Positions 25,441 through 34,581 are shown, counted from the first letter of the stretch. The stretch: 64,000 nucleotides of DNA from Trichloromonas sp034002365 (GCA_034002365.1 JAVFAR010000001.1:45352-109351), one strand, 5' to 3'. Translations and numbers: made by a program. Notes: generated by a model from the letters alone, not told the origin.

Positions 25441-27009
25441 ATGTCGGAAAGAAAAAACATCACCCGGGCCGCAGGGGTTCTGGGTCTGGCGACCGGACTG
25501 AGCCGCATCGCCGGTCTGGTTCGGGATATGGTGGTCGCGGCGCTCTTTGGTGCCGGATTCGGGACGGATGCCTTTTTCATCGCCTTTACCCTCCCCAACC
25601 TGCTTCGGCGGTTCTTTGCCGAAGGCTCGCTGACCGCCGCCTTCGTCCCCACTTTTTCGGAGGTCTATCACCGAGAGGGGAGACCGCAGGCCCAGGAAGT
25701 CGCCAATATCTGCATGACCCTGCTGGTTCTGGTCATGACCGGCGTCACCCTGCTGGGGATCTGGGGCTCCCCGTGGCTGGTCGAAATCGTCGGGCACGGT
25801 TTCGGCGCCGTTGAAGGCAAACTCGAATTGACCGATTTTCTCAATCGGATCATGTTCCCTTACATCTTCTTTGTCAGTCTGCTGGCGCTGCTGACGGGCA
25901 TCCTCAATGTCATGGGGCACTATTTTGTGCCTGCCGTGTCGCCGTTGCTGCTCAATCTCAGCATGATTCTCTGCGCCCTCTGGTTCCATACCCGGTTCGA
26001 AGTGGGGATTACCGCCCTGGCCGTAGGGGTGCTGGTCGGCGGCGTTCTGCAATTGCTTATCCAGGTGCCGGTCGCGCGCCGTCTTGGTATCCGCCTGCGT
26101 CCCGATTTCCGCTTCCGTCATCCCCGGGTCCGGCGCATCGCCTGGCTGATGCTTCCTGGTCTGATCGGCGTTGCCATCTATCAGATCAATGTCGTCGTCT
26201 CCCGTCTGCTGGCATCGTTCCTGCCGGAGGGGAGCGTTTCTTTTCTCTATTATGGTCAGCGGCTTTTCGAGTTTCCCCAGGGAATTTTCATCGTTTCCCT
26301 GGCCCAGGCGGTTCTTCCCGCCATGAGCCGACAGATGGGGAACCATGACGACCAGGGTTTTCGCGAGTCCCTGCAGTATGCCCTGATTCTGATCGCCCTG
26401 ATTACCATCCCCGCCTCGGTGGGTCTGTTTCTTTGTGCCGAGCCGATTTTCAGTCTTTTCTTTATGCAAGGGGCCTTTCTCGCGGAGGACGTGCGTCAGA
26501 CCGCCCTGGCTTTGGCCGCTTATGCCCCGGGACTTTTCTTCGTCGGGGTCAGCCGCGTCATCGTTCCGGCTTTCTATGCCCGGCAGGATACGCGGACGCC
26601 GGTGTGGATTTCCTTCTGGACGCTGCTGATGAATGTAGCTCTGGGGCTACTGCTCATGCGCCCCTTCGGCCATGTCGGCCTGGCCGCGGCGCTGACGCTT
26701 GCCTCGGTCTTCAACAGTTGCGCCCTGCTTTGGGCCTTGCGGCGGAAGATGGGACGGTTGGGGCTTGCTTCCGCCGCTTCCGCGCTGGCGCGCATCCTTC
26801 CCGCCACGGTCATTATGGGCGTCGCCGTCTGGGCGCTGCTGCGCCTTGTCTCTTGGCTCGAACCGGGGCGGTTTTTGCTCAAAGGGAGCGTGCTGGGCGG
26901 CACGATCGCTGTCGGTTGTCTGATTTTCGCCCTGGGCTGCATGCTCTTACGGGTACCTTACACCGAGCAAGCCCTGACCCTGATCCAACGAAAGGTGCTG
27001 AAGCGATGA
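25441..27009 (+). CDS. murJ: Lipid II flippase MurJ
   Basis: The 522-residue polytopic protein has the MurJ/MviN features: a basic N-terminus, GLVRDMVVAALFGAG, the TLPNLLRRFFAEGSLTAAF block with the essential arginines, and about 14 predicted transmembrane helices. It moves lipid II to the periplasmic side for peptidoglycan synthesis. The ATG at 25441 follows CTTCGGAG. The stop overlaps the ogt start (ATGA), so the two genes are coupled. Confidence 0.95.
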   Translation: MSERKNITRAAGVLGLATGLSRIAGLVRDMVVAALFGAGFGTDAFFIAFTLPNLLRRFFAEGSLTAAFVPTFSEVYHREGRPQAQEVANICMTLLVLVMTGVTLLGIWGSPWLVEIVGHGFGAVEGKLELTDFLNRIMFPYIFFVSLLALLTGILNVMGHYFVPAVSPLLLNLSMILCALWFHTRFEVGITALAVGVLVGGVLQLLIQVPVARRLGIRLRPDFRFRHPRVRRIAWLMLPGLIGVAIYQINVVVSRLLASFLPEGSVSFLYYGQRLFEFPQGIFIVSLAQAVLPAMSRQMGNHDDQGFRESLQYALILIALITIPASVGLFLCAEPIFSLFFMQGAFLAEDVRQTALALAAYAPGLFFVGVSRVIVPAFYARQDTRTPVWISFWTLLMNVALGLLLMRPFGHVGLAAALTLASVFNSCALLWALRRKMGRLGLASAASALARILPATVIMGVAVWALLRLVSWLEPGRFLLKGSVLGGTIAVGCLIFALGCMLLRVPYTEQALTLIQRKVLKR

Positions 27010-27551
27010 AGACTCCATTCTGCGAGGTTCAGGGATTGTCGGCTCCTGTGGGCTTTATCGCGGTCGTCGTTGGCGAAGGCGTGATTCGGGAAGTGCTGCC
27101 GGCTGCGGATGAAGATGACGCACGGGAACGGGTCCGGCAGAAATACCCGCGCCATAGCTGGACGGAATCCGGTCTGGCCCTTGCGGCCTGCGTTCAGCTG
27201 CGGGAATTTTTTCATGGCGAGCGCAGCGCCTTCGATCTCCCTCTCGACTGGTCCCGTTTCACCCCGTTCGCCGGCACCATCCTGCGGGAGCTGGCCAAAG
27301 TCCCCCTGGGGTCGACCCTCACCTATGGCGAACTGGCGCAGCGTGCCGGCTGTCCCGGTTGCGCCCGGGCGGTGGGGCGGGTCATGGCCGGCAATCCCTA
27401 TCCCATCCTGCTTCCCTGTCACCGGGTCGTCGGCCGCGGCGGACGTTTGACCGGCTACTCCGGCGGGGAGGGGATAAAGACCAAGTCGCGGCTCCTCGAT
27501 TTTGAGGCCTCCGTCGATAAAAATCCGCTTTTGTTAAGGAAAATCCCTTGA
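27006..27551 (+). CDS. ogt: Methylated-DNA--protein-cysteine methyltransferase (Ogt/AGT family)
   Basis: This suicide DNA-repair protein moves alkyl groups from O6-alkylguanine to its own cysteine. The 181-residue protein has the helix-turn-helix segment (LRELAKVPLGSTLTYGELAQRAG), the asparagine hinge and the active-site PCHR with C138, followed by VVGRGGRLTGYSGG. No Ada-type regulatory domain is present. ATG 27006 overlaps the murJ stop; the open frame upstream is an alternate frame of murJ. The tRNA-Val promoter overlaps its last codons. Confidence 0.92.
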   Translation: MKTPFCEVQGLSAPVGFIAVVVGEGVIREVLPAADEDDARERVRQKYPRHSWTESGLALAACVQLREFFHGERSAFDLPLDWSRFTPFAGTILRELAKVPLGSTLTYGELAQRAGCPGCARAVGRVMAGNPYPILLPCHRVVGRGGRLTGYSGGEGIKTKSRLLDFEASVDKNPLLLRKIP

Positions 27552-27577
27552 CACAGGCAAGGCGCCTTTGCTAGATA
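27548..27577 (+). promoter_or_regulatory. Promoter of tRNA-Val (and possibly thrS)
   Basis: A consensus TTGACA (27548-27553) overlaps the ogt stop codon; TAGATA (27572-27577) follows after 18 bp. The tRNA begins 18 bp downstream. Confidence 0.65.
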
Positions 27578-27594
27578 TACGTCGTTTCGGTTGT

Positions 27595-27669
<75 letters not shown>

Positions 27670-27696
27670 AAACCGGCAACCGAACCGATCATGGAC

Positions 27697-27720
27697 GAGG
27701 CATCCCCGGATGCCTCTTTT
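27697..27720 (+). terminator. Intrinsic terminator or attenuator between tRNA-Val and thrS
   Basis: GAGGCATC pairs with GATGCCTC around a CCCG loop, followed by TTTT. It lies 27 bp after the tRNA and 17 bp before the thrS ATG. The short U-tract would allow readthrough, so part of thrS transcription may come from the tRNA promoter. Confidence 0.65.
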
Positions 27721-27737
27721 CATTCCTGGAGTAACCG

Positions 27738-29654
27738 ATGAGTCAGGTGCGAATCGAGCTGCCCGACGGTTCCAAAAAAGAATTTGCCGCCGGAAGCACC
27801 CCGTTGGATGTGGCCCGGTCGATCGGCGAAGGTCTGGCTCGCCAGACGGTGGCCGCCCGTGTCGACGGCAAGCTGGTGGATTTGAACAGCCCTCTCGATC
27901 GGGATGCTCGGGTCGAGCTGGTCACCCTGAACTCACCGGAGGGACTGAATGTCTATCGCCACTCCACCGCGCATCTGATGGCCCATGCGGTGAAGGCCCT
28001 TTATGGCGACGATGTGCAGGTCGCCATCGGCCCGTCTATCGAAAACGGTTTTTACTACGACTTCTACAGCACCAAGCAGACCTTCGCGCCGGAGATGTTC
28101 GAAGCCATCGAAAAGAAGATGAGCGAACTGGCGGCGGCCGATCTTCCCATTCTCAGAGAAGAACTTCCCCGGGATGAGGCCATCGCTCTTTTTCGGGGGA
28201 TGGGCGAAAACTATAAGGTCGAGCTGATCGAGGCTCTCCCCGACGGCATCGTCTCCCTCTACCGCCAGGGGGATTTTGTCGATCTCTGCCGGGGACCGCA
28301 TCTGCCTTCCACCAAATTTATCAAGGCCTTCAAGCTGACCGGCGTGGCCGGTGCCTACTGGCGCGGCAGCGAAAAGAACGCCATGCTGCAACGCATCTAC
28401 GCCACCGCCTTTCCCGACAAGAAGGAACTGAAAACCTATCTGGCGCGTCTCGAAGAAGCTCGCAAGCGAGATCACCGCAAGCTCGGCAAGGAGCTCGATC
28501 TCTTTTCTTTCAGTGAAGAGGCGGGCGCCGGGCTGGTGATCTGGCATCCGAAGGGCGCCCTGCTGCGGACCCTGATCGAGGATTTCGAGCGGCGCGAGCA
28601 CCTGCGTCGCGGTTACGACATTGTCATGGGCCCGCAGATTCTGCGCACCGAACTCTGGAAAACTTCCGGTCATTACGAAAATTACCGGGAGAACATGTAC
28701 TTCACCGAGATCGACGAGCAGAGCTACGGCGTCAAACCGATGAACTGCCTGGCGCACATGCTTATCTATAAATCGAAGATGCGCTCCTACCGCGATCTGC
28801 CCCTGCGTTACTTCGAACTGGGCACGGTGCACCGCCACGAGAAGTCCGGGGTGCTGCACGGCCTTTTACGGGTGCGCGGCTTCACCCAGGACGACGCCCA
28901 TATCCTCTGCACCCCCGAACAGCTCGATGCCGAAATCAAGGGCGTGATCAAGTTCGTGCAGGATGTCATGGGCATCTTTGGTTTCGAGTACGAGATGGAA
29001 ATCTCCACCCGCCCGGAAAAATCGATCGGCAGTGACGCCGATTGGGAGCGGGCGACCCGGGCTCTGATGGCGGCCCTGGAAGATTCCGGATTACCCTTTG
29101 AAATCAACGAAGGGGACGGTGCCTTTTATGGCCCCAAGATCGATATCAAGCTCAAGGATGCCCTTGACAGGCGGTGGCAGTGTGCTACAATCCAGTGCGA
29201 TTTTACCCTGCCAGAGCGCTTCGATCTTACCTATGTCGGCAGCGACGGCGAAAAACATCGGCCGGTCATGGTGCACCGGGTCATTCTGGGAGCCATCGAG
29301 CGGTTTATCGGTGTTCTTATCGAACATTTCGCCGGCAACTTCCCACTCTGGATATCCCCGGTACAGGCTGTCATCGTCAATGTCACCGACAATCAGGCCG
29401 ACTATGTCGCCCGGGTGCGGGAACAGCTGGCGGCGGCCGGAATTCGGGTGAAGGCCGATCTGCGCAATGAAAAACTCGGATTCAAGATCCGTGAAGCGCA
29501 GCTGGAGAAGATTCCCTACATGCTCGTTGTCGGGGACCGGGAGATGCAGGAAGGGCGCCTCGCCCCCCGGGATCGCACCGGGAAAACCCTCGATTCCATG
29601 ACCCCCGATGAATTTATCCGCTTCGTCCAGGATGAGTGTCGTCAATATCACTAG
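27738..29654 (+). CDS. thrS: Threonyl-tRNA synthetase
   Basis: The 638-residue class II synthetase has the N-terminal TGS domain (residues 1-61), the editing domain (HSTAHLMAHAVKALYG; CRGPHLPST) and the catalytic core with zinc ligands in MNCLAHM and MVHRVILGAIERF, motif 2 RYFELGTVHRHEKSG and the anticodon-binding domain. Full length and all motifs intact. It is followed 11 bp later by infC, in the conserved thrS-infC-rpmI-rplT order. Its stop codon overlaps the infC SD. Confidence 0.96.
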   Translation: MSQVRIELPDGSKKEFAAGSTPLDVARSIGEGLARQTVAARVDGKLVDLNSPLDRDARVELVTLNSPEGLNVYRHSTAHLMAHAVKALYGDDVQVAIGPSIENGFYYDFYSTKQTFAPEMFEAIEKKMSELAAADLPILREELPRDEAIALFRGMGENYKVELIEALPDGIVSLYRQGDFVDLCRGPHLPSTKFIKAFKLTGVAGAYWRGSEKNAMLQRIYATAFPDKKELKTYLARLEEARKRDHRKLGKELDLFSFSEEAGAGLVIWHPKGALLRTLIEDFERREHLRRGYDIVMGPQILRTELWKTSGHYENYRENMYFTEIDEQSYGVKPMNCLAHMLIYKSKMRSYRDLPLRYFELGTVHRHEKSGVLHGLLRVRGFTQDDAHILCTPEQLDAEIKGVIKFVQDVMGIFGFEYEMEISTRPEKSIGSDADWERATRALMAALEDSGLPFEINEGDGAFYGPKIDIKLKDALDRRWQCATIQCDFTLPERFDLTYVGSDGEKHRPVMVHRVILGAIERFIGVLIEHFAGNFPLWISPVQAVIVNVTDNQADYVARVREQLAAAGIRVKADLRNEKLGFKIREAQLEKIPYMLVVGDREMQEGRLAPRDRTGKTLDSMTPDEFIRFVQDECRQYH

Positions 29655-29665
29655 GAGGTGTTCCC

Positions 29666-30178
29666 ATAGCTAAGCAAGAAACCAACATCAATCGGGCCAT
29701 TCGCGCCCGGGAAGTTCGGGTGGTCGACGATGAGGGTGAACAGCTCGGGATTCTGAGCCTGGAAGATGCCCTGACCGCCGCCCAGCAGCGTGGCCTCGAT
29801 CTGGTCGAGGTTTCCCCCAATGCCGCCCCTCCTGTTTGCCGGATCATGGACTACGGTAAATACAAGTATGAGGCGAGCAAGAAGGCGGCGGAAACCAAGA
29901 AAAAGACGGCCAAGGTCGAGCTCAAGGAAGTCAAGATGCGCCCCAAGACCGACGAACACGATTTTCAGTTCAAGGTCAAGCACGCGCGCCGTTTCCTTGA
30001 GGAGGGGAATAAGGTCAAGGTGACGATCATGTTCCGCGGCCGCGAAGTGACCCATCCTGAATTCGGCCAGCGTCTTCTGGAAAAAGTCGCGCAGGAAATT
30101 CAGGATCTCGGTGTGGTGGAGAGCACCTCGCGGCTCATGGGACGCTTCATGTCCATGGTTGTCGCACCCAAAAAGTAG
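29666..30178 (+). CDS. infC: Translation initiation factor IF-3, predicted ATA start
   Basis: IF-3 keeps ribosomal subunits apart and proofreads start codons. The protein (about 170 residues) has the N-domain (NINRAIRAREVRVVDDEGEQLG), a lysine-rich linker and the C-domain (EVKMRPKTDEHDFQFKVKHARRFLEEGNKVKVTIMFRGREVTHPEFG). No ATG, GTG or TTG lies near the expected N-terminus; the only well-placed codon is ATA at 29666, 7 nt after AGGAGG (29653-29658), giving M-AKQETNINR. E. coli infC starts at AUU and is autoregulated because IF-3 rejects non-canonical starts. The ORF could open further upstream at 29636, inside thrS, but that predicts a non-homologous extension and ignores the SD. Confidence 0.9.
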   Translation: MAKQETNINRAIRAREVRVVDDEGEQLGILSLEDALTAAQQRGLDLVEVSPNAAPPVCRIMDYGKYKYEASKKAAETKKKTAKVELKEVKMRPKTDEHDFQFKVKHARRFLEEGNKVKVTIMFRGREVTHPEFGQRLLEKVAQEIQDLGVVESTSRLMGRFMSMVVAPKK

Positions 30179-30181
30179 CAG

Positions 30182-30216
30182 TCCGGATCCCGCGGCATCG
30201 GGTCGCGCGGATTCTA
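30182..30216 (+). promoter_or_regulatory. Possible r-protein leader hairpin before rpmI
   Basis: ATCCCGCG (30187-30194) can pair with CGCGCGGAT (30205-30213) with one bulge and a roughly 10-nt loop, in the leader of rpmI. L20-mediated repression of rpmI-rplT by leader RNA is known in E. coli and B. subtilis; whether this stem takes part is inference. Confidence 0.25.
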
Positions 30217-30238
30217 AACCATAAAAGGAGATGGGGTC

Positions 30239-30436
30239 ATGCCCAAAATCAAGACCAATCGGGGAGCCGCCAAGCGCTTCCGCAAGACCGGCGCCGGCAA
30301 CATCCGGCGCAACAAGGCGTTCACCAGTCACATCCTGACCAAAAAGTCCACCAAGCGTAAGCGGGAACTTCGTCAGGCGACTCTGGTGCACAAGGCTGAT
30401 GCCGCTAACATCAGCCGCCTGATTCCGTACCTGTAA
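30239..30436 (+). CDS. rpmI: 50S ribosomal protein L35
   Basis: A 65-residue basic protein with the L35 pattern (MPKIKTNRGAAKRFRKTGAGNIRR; ILTKKSTKRKRELR; IPYL end). The ATG has a strong AAAGGAG site. It lies between infC and rplT as in most bacteria. Confidence 0.96.
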   Translation: MPKIKTNRGAAKRFRKTGAGNIRRNKAFTSHILTKKSTKRKRELRQATLVHKADAANISRLIPYL

Positions 30437-30546
30437 AAGGGACCAACCAGGATCGGCTCAAGTCCGTGAACTGAGGGGAAATAGTCTCCCCCTTCAGATC
30501 CGGCGGCGGCATTGCCGCTTTATCACAACACTGTAAGGAGTAAAAC

Positions 30547-30900
30547 ATGCCGAGAGTAAAACGTGGATTCAAAGCGAGACGCAGAAGAAACAAGGTTCTC
30601 AAACTGGCCAAAGGGTATCGTGGCGCCAGGAGCAAATTGTTTCGCAGCGCGACGGAGGCCGTTGACCGGGCTCTGAACTATGCCTTTCGTGACCGTCGGG
30701 TCAAGAAGCGCGATTTTCGCGCCCTCTGGATTGCCCGCATCAATGCGGCGTCCCGCGAAAACGGCGTATCTTACAGCCGTCTGGTCTATGGCCTGAAAAA
30801 GGCGGAGATCGGCCTTGACCGCAAGGTGCTCGCCCAGTTGGCGGTTACCGATCCCGCGGGTTTCAGCGCGGTCGTCGCCCAAGCCAAAGCCCAGCTTTAA
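30547..30900 (+). CDS. rplT: 50S ribosomal protein L20
   Basis: A 117-residue protein with the L20 signature (MPRVKRGFKARRRRNKVLKLAKG; AYRDRRVKKRDFR-type centre; NGVSYSRLVYGLKKAEI). It is an early assembly protein of the 50S subunit and the known repressor of its own operon in other bacteria. The 110-bp gap after rpmI is longer than usual for coupled r-protein genes and contains only short stems. A strong terminator follows. Confidence 0.96.
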   Translation: MPRVKRGFKARRRRNKVLKLAKGYRGARSKLFRSATEAVDRALNYAFRDRRVKKRDFRALWIARINAASRENGVSYSRLVYGLKKAEIGLDRKVLAQLAVTDPAGFSAVVAQAKAQL

Positions 30901-30914
30901 ATCGAGCGGAAGCG

Positions 30915-30951
30915 AAAAGAGAGATGGGGTTGGCTCCATCTCTCTTTTTTT
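30915..30951 (+). terminator. Intrinsic terminator after rplT
   Basis: AAAAGAGAGATGG pairs with CCATCTCTCTTTT around an 8-nt loop, ending in a run of seven T. It closes the thrS-infC-rpmI-rplT unit. Confidence 0.9.
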
Positions 30952-30963
30952 CTGAGAAACTGG

Positions 30964-30997
30964 CGATGGAGGTCCTGCGCGGCTTCCATCGTTTTTT
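30964..30997 (+). terminator. Second terminator-like hairpin, in the pheS leader
   Basis: CGATGGA (30964-30970) pairs with TCCATCG (30985-30991), followed by TTTTTT (30992-30997), 20 bp before the pheS ATG. A 25-codon ORF (30924-31001) containing four Phe codons spans this and the preceding terminator. An attenuator is possible but not shown. Confidence 0.6.
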
Positions 30998-31017
30998 ATA
31001 ACCGGATCGGGACGGCT

Positions 31018-32034
31018 ATGAAGGAGAAGTTGCAGGCGATGTTGGATGCGGCGGGACGCGCCGTGGAAGAGGCCGAGAGCGAAAAACTTTTGCAGGAGGT
31101 TCGGGTTGCCTACCTGGGGAAGAAGGGAGAGCTGACCTCCATCATGAAGAGCATGGGGGCTCTGCCCGCCGCCGAACGGCCGATCGTTGGCGCCATGGCC
31201 AACGAGGTCAAGGAGCAGTTGGAAGCACTGATCGAGTCGCGCCTTGAGTTGGTGCGGGCACAGGATATCGAGCGCCGCCTCAGGGAAGAGACGATCGATG
31301 TCACTCTGCCGGGCCGGACTCGCTTCGCCGGGTCCAAACATCCCATTACCCTGGTGACCGAGGAAATCGTGGAGATCTTCTCGGCCCTGGGCTTCGGCGT
31401 CGCCGAGGGCCCCGAGGTGGAAAAGGATTTCTACAACTTCGAGGCGTTGAACATCCCCAAGGATCATCCCGCCCGGGATATGCAGGATACTTTCTACATC
31501 TCCGAAGATGTGGTGCTGCGCACCCATACCTCGCCCGTGCAGATCCGCACCATGCTCAAGCAGCCGCCGCCGGTGCGGGTCATCGCACCCGGTACCGTCT
31601 ATCGCCGCGATTCGGACATTACCCATTCGCCGATGTTCCACCAGATCGAAGGCTTTCTCGTTGACCGCCAGGTTTCCTTCGGCGACCTCAAGGGGATCCT
31701 CACGACCTTCATCAACCGTTTTTTCGGGGCCGGGGTCGGGGTGCGTTTTCGCCCCTCCTTTTTCCCTTTTACCGAGCCGAGCGCCGAGGTCGACATCCAA
31801 TGCGTCATCTGTGGCGGCAAGGGCTGCCGGGTCTGCAAGCAATCCGGCTGGCTGGAGATTCTCGGCAGCGGGATGATCGATCCCGAAGTTTTCAAATCGG
31901 TCCATTACGATCCCGTGGCCTACAGCGGCTTTGCCTTCGGCATGGGTCTGGAGCGGGTCGCCATGCTTAAATACGGGGTGAACGATCTGCGGCTCTTTTT
32001 CGAGAACGATATTCGCTTTCTGCGTCAGTTCTAA
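31018..32034 (+). CDS. pheS: Phenylalanyl-tRNA synthetase alpha subunit
   Basis: The 338-residue subunit carries the catalytic core of the (alpha-beta)2 enzyme: an N-terminal coiled coil (residues 1-85), motif 2 GTVYRRD, RPSFFPFTEPSAEVD and motif 3 GMGLERVAMLKYG. It pairs with PheT encoded 57 bp downstream. Only a weak SD (CGGGACGG) precedes the ATG, which lies right behind a terminator-like hairpin. Confidence 0.96.
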   Translation: MKEKLQAMLDAAGRAVEEAESEKLLQEVRVAYLGKKGELTSIMKSMGALPAAERPIVGAMANEVKEQLEALIESRLELVRAQDIERRLREETIDVTLPGRTRFAGSKHPITLVTEEIVEIFSALGFGVAEGPEVEKDFYNFEALNIPKDHPARDMQDTFYISEDVVLRTHTSPVQIRTMLKQPPPVRVIAPGTVYRRDSDITHSPMFHQIEGFLVDRQVSFGDLKGILTTFINRFFGAGVGVRFRPSFFPFTEPSAEVDIQCVICGGKGCRVCKQSGWLEILGSGMIDPEVFKSVHYDPVAYSGFAFGMGLERVAMLKYGVNDLRLFFENDIRFLRQF

Positions 32035-32091
32035 AAAAGTTGCCGTGAATCGCTAAGTTGGTAAGGACTGGTTGATAAAGGACTTGAACAA

Positions 32092-34497
32092 ATGATCGTT
32101 ACCTATAACTGGCTCAAAGAGTATGTCGATTTTGATTTCACCCCGGAAGAACTCGCCCATCGCCTGACCATGGCCGGCCTGGAAGTGGATGCCATGGAAA
32201 AGATCGGGGCCGATCTCGATACGGTGATCGTTGCCCGGCTGGCCGCCGTCGAGGCCCACCCTGAGGCGGATCGCCTGACCCTCTGCCAGGTGGATACCGG
32301 CAAGGAAACCCTGCAGGTGGTCTGTGGCGCGAAAAACCATCGTGCCGGAGATCTTGTGGCCTTGGCCCAGATCGGCTCGGTTTTGCCCGGCGATTTCGCC
32401 ATCAAGAAATCGAAGATTCGCGGCGTCGAATCGATGGGCATGCTCTGTTCGGAAAAAGAACTGGCCCTGGCCGAGGAATCGGAAGGGATCATCATCCTGC
32501 CTCCGGGTCTGCCCTTGGGCCAACCGGTCTTCGAGGCTTTGGGGCTGAAGGATGTACGCTTTGAGCTGGGGCTTACCCCCAATCGCCCCGACTGCCTGAG
32601 CGTCGTCGGCGTCGCGCGGGAAGTCGCGGCCATGGCCGGCCGACCCCTCAAGCGGCCGACCCCGGTGGTGAACGAGACCGGTGCGCCTATCTCCGAGGCA
32701 ACCTCGGTCACCATCGACGACCCTCAGCGCTGCCCGCGCTATGCCGCCCGACTGATCAAGGGGGTCAAAATCGGTCCTTCCCCGGAATGGATGGTACGAC
32801 GCCTTGAATCCGTCGGCATGCGCTCGATCAGCAACGTCGTCGACGTCACCAATTTTGTGCTGCTGGAATTGGGTCATCCCCTGCATGCCTTCGATTTCAA
32901 TCTGCTGCGCGAAGGTCGGATTGTCGTGAAACCGGCGGGGGAGGGGGAGCTTTTCACGACTCTCGACAGCCAGTCCCGGGAACTCAAGGCATCCGACCTG
33001 ACCATCTGCGACGGCCAGGGGGCGGTGGCCCTGGCCGGCATCATGGGTGGGGAGAATTCCGAGATCAAGCCGAAAACGACCGACGTCCTTCTGGAAAGTG
33101 CCTATTTCGATCCGACCACCATTCGCCGGACCAGCAAGCGCCTGGGAATCCACACCGAATCCTCCCATCGCTTCGAACGCGGCGCCGATATCGACATGGT
33201 TCCCCTGGCCCTTGACCGGGCGGCCGCGTTGATCCAGGAGCTGGCCGGCGGCACCGTCGCTCGCGGCCGAATCGATGTCTACCCGCAAGTTTTGCCGAAG
33301 ATTTCCCTGCCCCTGTCCGTTGCCCGCGTCAACGCCGTTCTCGGACTGGAACTTTCGGCCGCGAAGATCAAAGAGCTTCTCGATGCCATCAGCTTTGTCG
33401 CCCGGATCGGCAATGATGGGGACTTGACCGTCGAGGTGCCGTCTTTTCGCCCGGACGTGGAACGGGAAATCGACCTGATTGAAGAGATCGCCCGGCTCAA
33501 CGGCTACGACCGGATTCCGGTGACCATGCCGAGCGGCGCCCTGGTCAGTCACCAGGATTCCCCCCATGTCGGGCTGGTGCGCCGGGTGCGGGACTATCTG
33601 GTGGGGGCCGGTTTTTCCGAAATGATCAATTACTCCTTCATCGCCGAAAGCGCCTGGGATCGCATCGCTCTCGCCGGCGACGATCCTCGGCGTAAAACGG
33701 TAAAAGTTCTCAATCCGCTCACCGAGGAACAGGCCGTCATGCGCACGTCGCTCGTTCCCAGCGTATTGACCAGCGTCGCCGGTAATCTCGCTTACCGCAA
33801 CAGCGATCCCCGGGTTTTTGAGTTGCGGCCGGTCTTTCAGGTGGTGGAGGGGCAGGAACTTCCCTATGAACCCCTGCGGCTGACCGTCGCGCTCTGTGGC
33901 CGTCGCGCGCCGGAAGGTTGGGCTCAGGAACGGGCCGGCGTTGATTTCTACGATATCAAAGGGCTCGCCGAAGGGATTCTGGGGCTCTTCACCCTTCCTG
34001 CCCTGTCCTGGGAGGCCGATTCCCGGGAGCCTTTCCTCCATCCGGGAAAATCCTGTGCCCTGCGTTGTGGCAATCAGCTTCTCGGCACCCTGGGAGAGAT
34101 TCATCCCCGGATTCTGCGGGAGTTCGATATCGATGAAACAGTCTATCTGCTCGATTTCGACCTGAGCGTGCTCTTTCAGCAGGCCCTGGGACATCCCGGC
34201 TTCCGTCCGTTCTCCCGTTACCCCGATGTCTGCCGCGACAGCGCTTTCTTGGTCGATGAGGAGATTCCGGCTGCGCGGGTGTTGTCGACCCTGGGAGAAA
34301 TCAAGAACAAGAGTATTGAAGAGATTACCCTTTTCGACGTCTACCGCGGCGCCGGTGTGCCGGCGGGGAAGAAGAGTCTGGCTATTCGCGTGCGTTACCG
34401 GTCCCTCGAAAAAACCTTGACCGACGAGGAAATACAGGGTATCCACGGCAAACTCATTCGCACCCTGGAGAAAAACCTCGGCGCCGAAATCCGCTGA
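32092..34497 (+). CDS. pheT: Phenylalanyl-tRNA synthetase beta subunit
   Basis: The 801-residue subunit shows the expected domain order: tRNA-binding OB fold (about 40-150; VVCGAKNHRAGDLVALAQIGSVLPG), B3/B4 editing region (200-370), B5 DNA-binding-like domain (400-475), catalytic-like core and the C-terminal FDX-ACB anticodon-binding domain (RPFSRYPDVCRDSAFLVDEEIP... to the end). It edits Tyr-tRNAPhe. The ATG has an AAAGGA site. Full length. Confidence 0.96.
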   Translation: MIVTYNWLKEYVDFDFTPEELAHRLTMAGLEVDAMEKIGADLDTVIVARLAAVEAHPEADRLTLCQVDTGKETLQVVCGAKNHRAGDLVALAQIGSVLPGDFAIKKSKIRGVESMGMLCSEKELALAEESEGIIILPPGLPLGQPVFEALGLKDVRFELGLTPNRPDCLSVVGVAREVAAMAGRPLKRPTPVVNETGAPISEATSVTIDDPQRCPRYAARLIKGVKIGPSPEWMVRRLESVGMRSISNVVDVTNFVLLELGHPLHAFDFNLLREGRIVVKPAGEGELFTTLDSQSRELKASDLTICDGQGAVALAGIMGGENSEIKPKTTDVLLESAYFDPTTIRRTSKRLGIHTESSHRFERGADIDMVPLALDRAAALIQELAGGTVARGRIDVYPQVLPKISLPLSVARVNAVLGLELSAAKIKELLDAISFVARIGNDGDLTVEVPSFRPDVEREIDLIEEIARLNGYDRIPVTMPSGALVSHQDSPHVGLVRRVRDYLVGAGFSEMINYSFIAESAWDRIALAGDDPRRKTVKVLNPLTEEQAVMRTSLVPSVLTSVAGNLAYRNSDPRVFELRPVFQVVEGQELPYEPLRLTVALCGRRAPEGWAQERAGVDFYDIKGLAEGILGLFTLPALSWEADSREPFLHPGKSCALRCGNQLLGTLGEIHPRILREFDIDETVYLLDFDLSVLFQQALGHPGFRPFSRYPDVCRDSAFLVDEEIPAARVLSTLGEIKNKSIEEITLFDVYRGAGVPAGKKSLAIRVRYRSLEKTLTDEEIQGIHGKLIRTLEKNLGAEIR

Positions 34498-34506
34498 AAA
34501 AAGCGG

Positions 34507-34535
34507 TTGCTTAGCTTCTGAGGCTGTGTTATAAA
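34507..34535 (+). promoter_or_regulatory. ihfA promoter
   Basis: TTGCTT (34507-34512), a 17-bp spacer and an extended -10 TGtTATAAA (34527-34535). It predicts an independent ihfA transcript starting near 34542. Confidence 0.65.
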
Positions 34536-34581
34536 AGTCCGTAAATTCAAGGACCTGTGTAAATTTTTACGCGGAGGAGTT

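Noticed and set aside
32053..34446. Long minus-strand ORF opposite pheT
   Set aside because: Shadow of pheT; no start context and no family resemblance.
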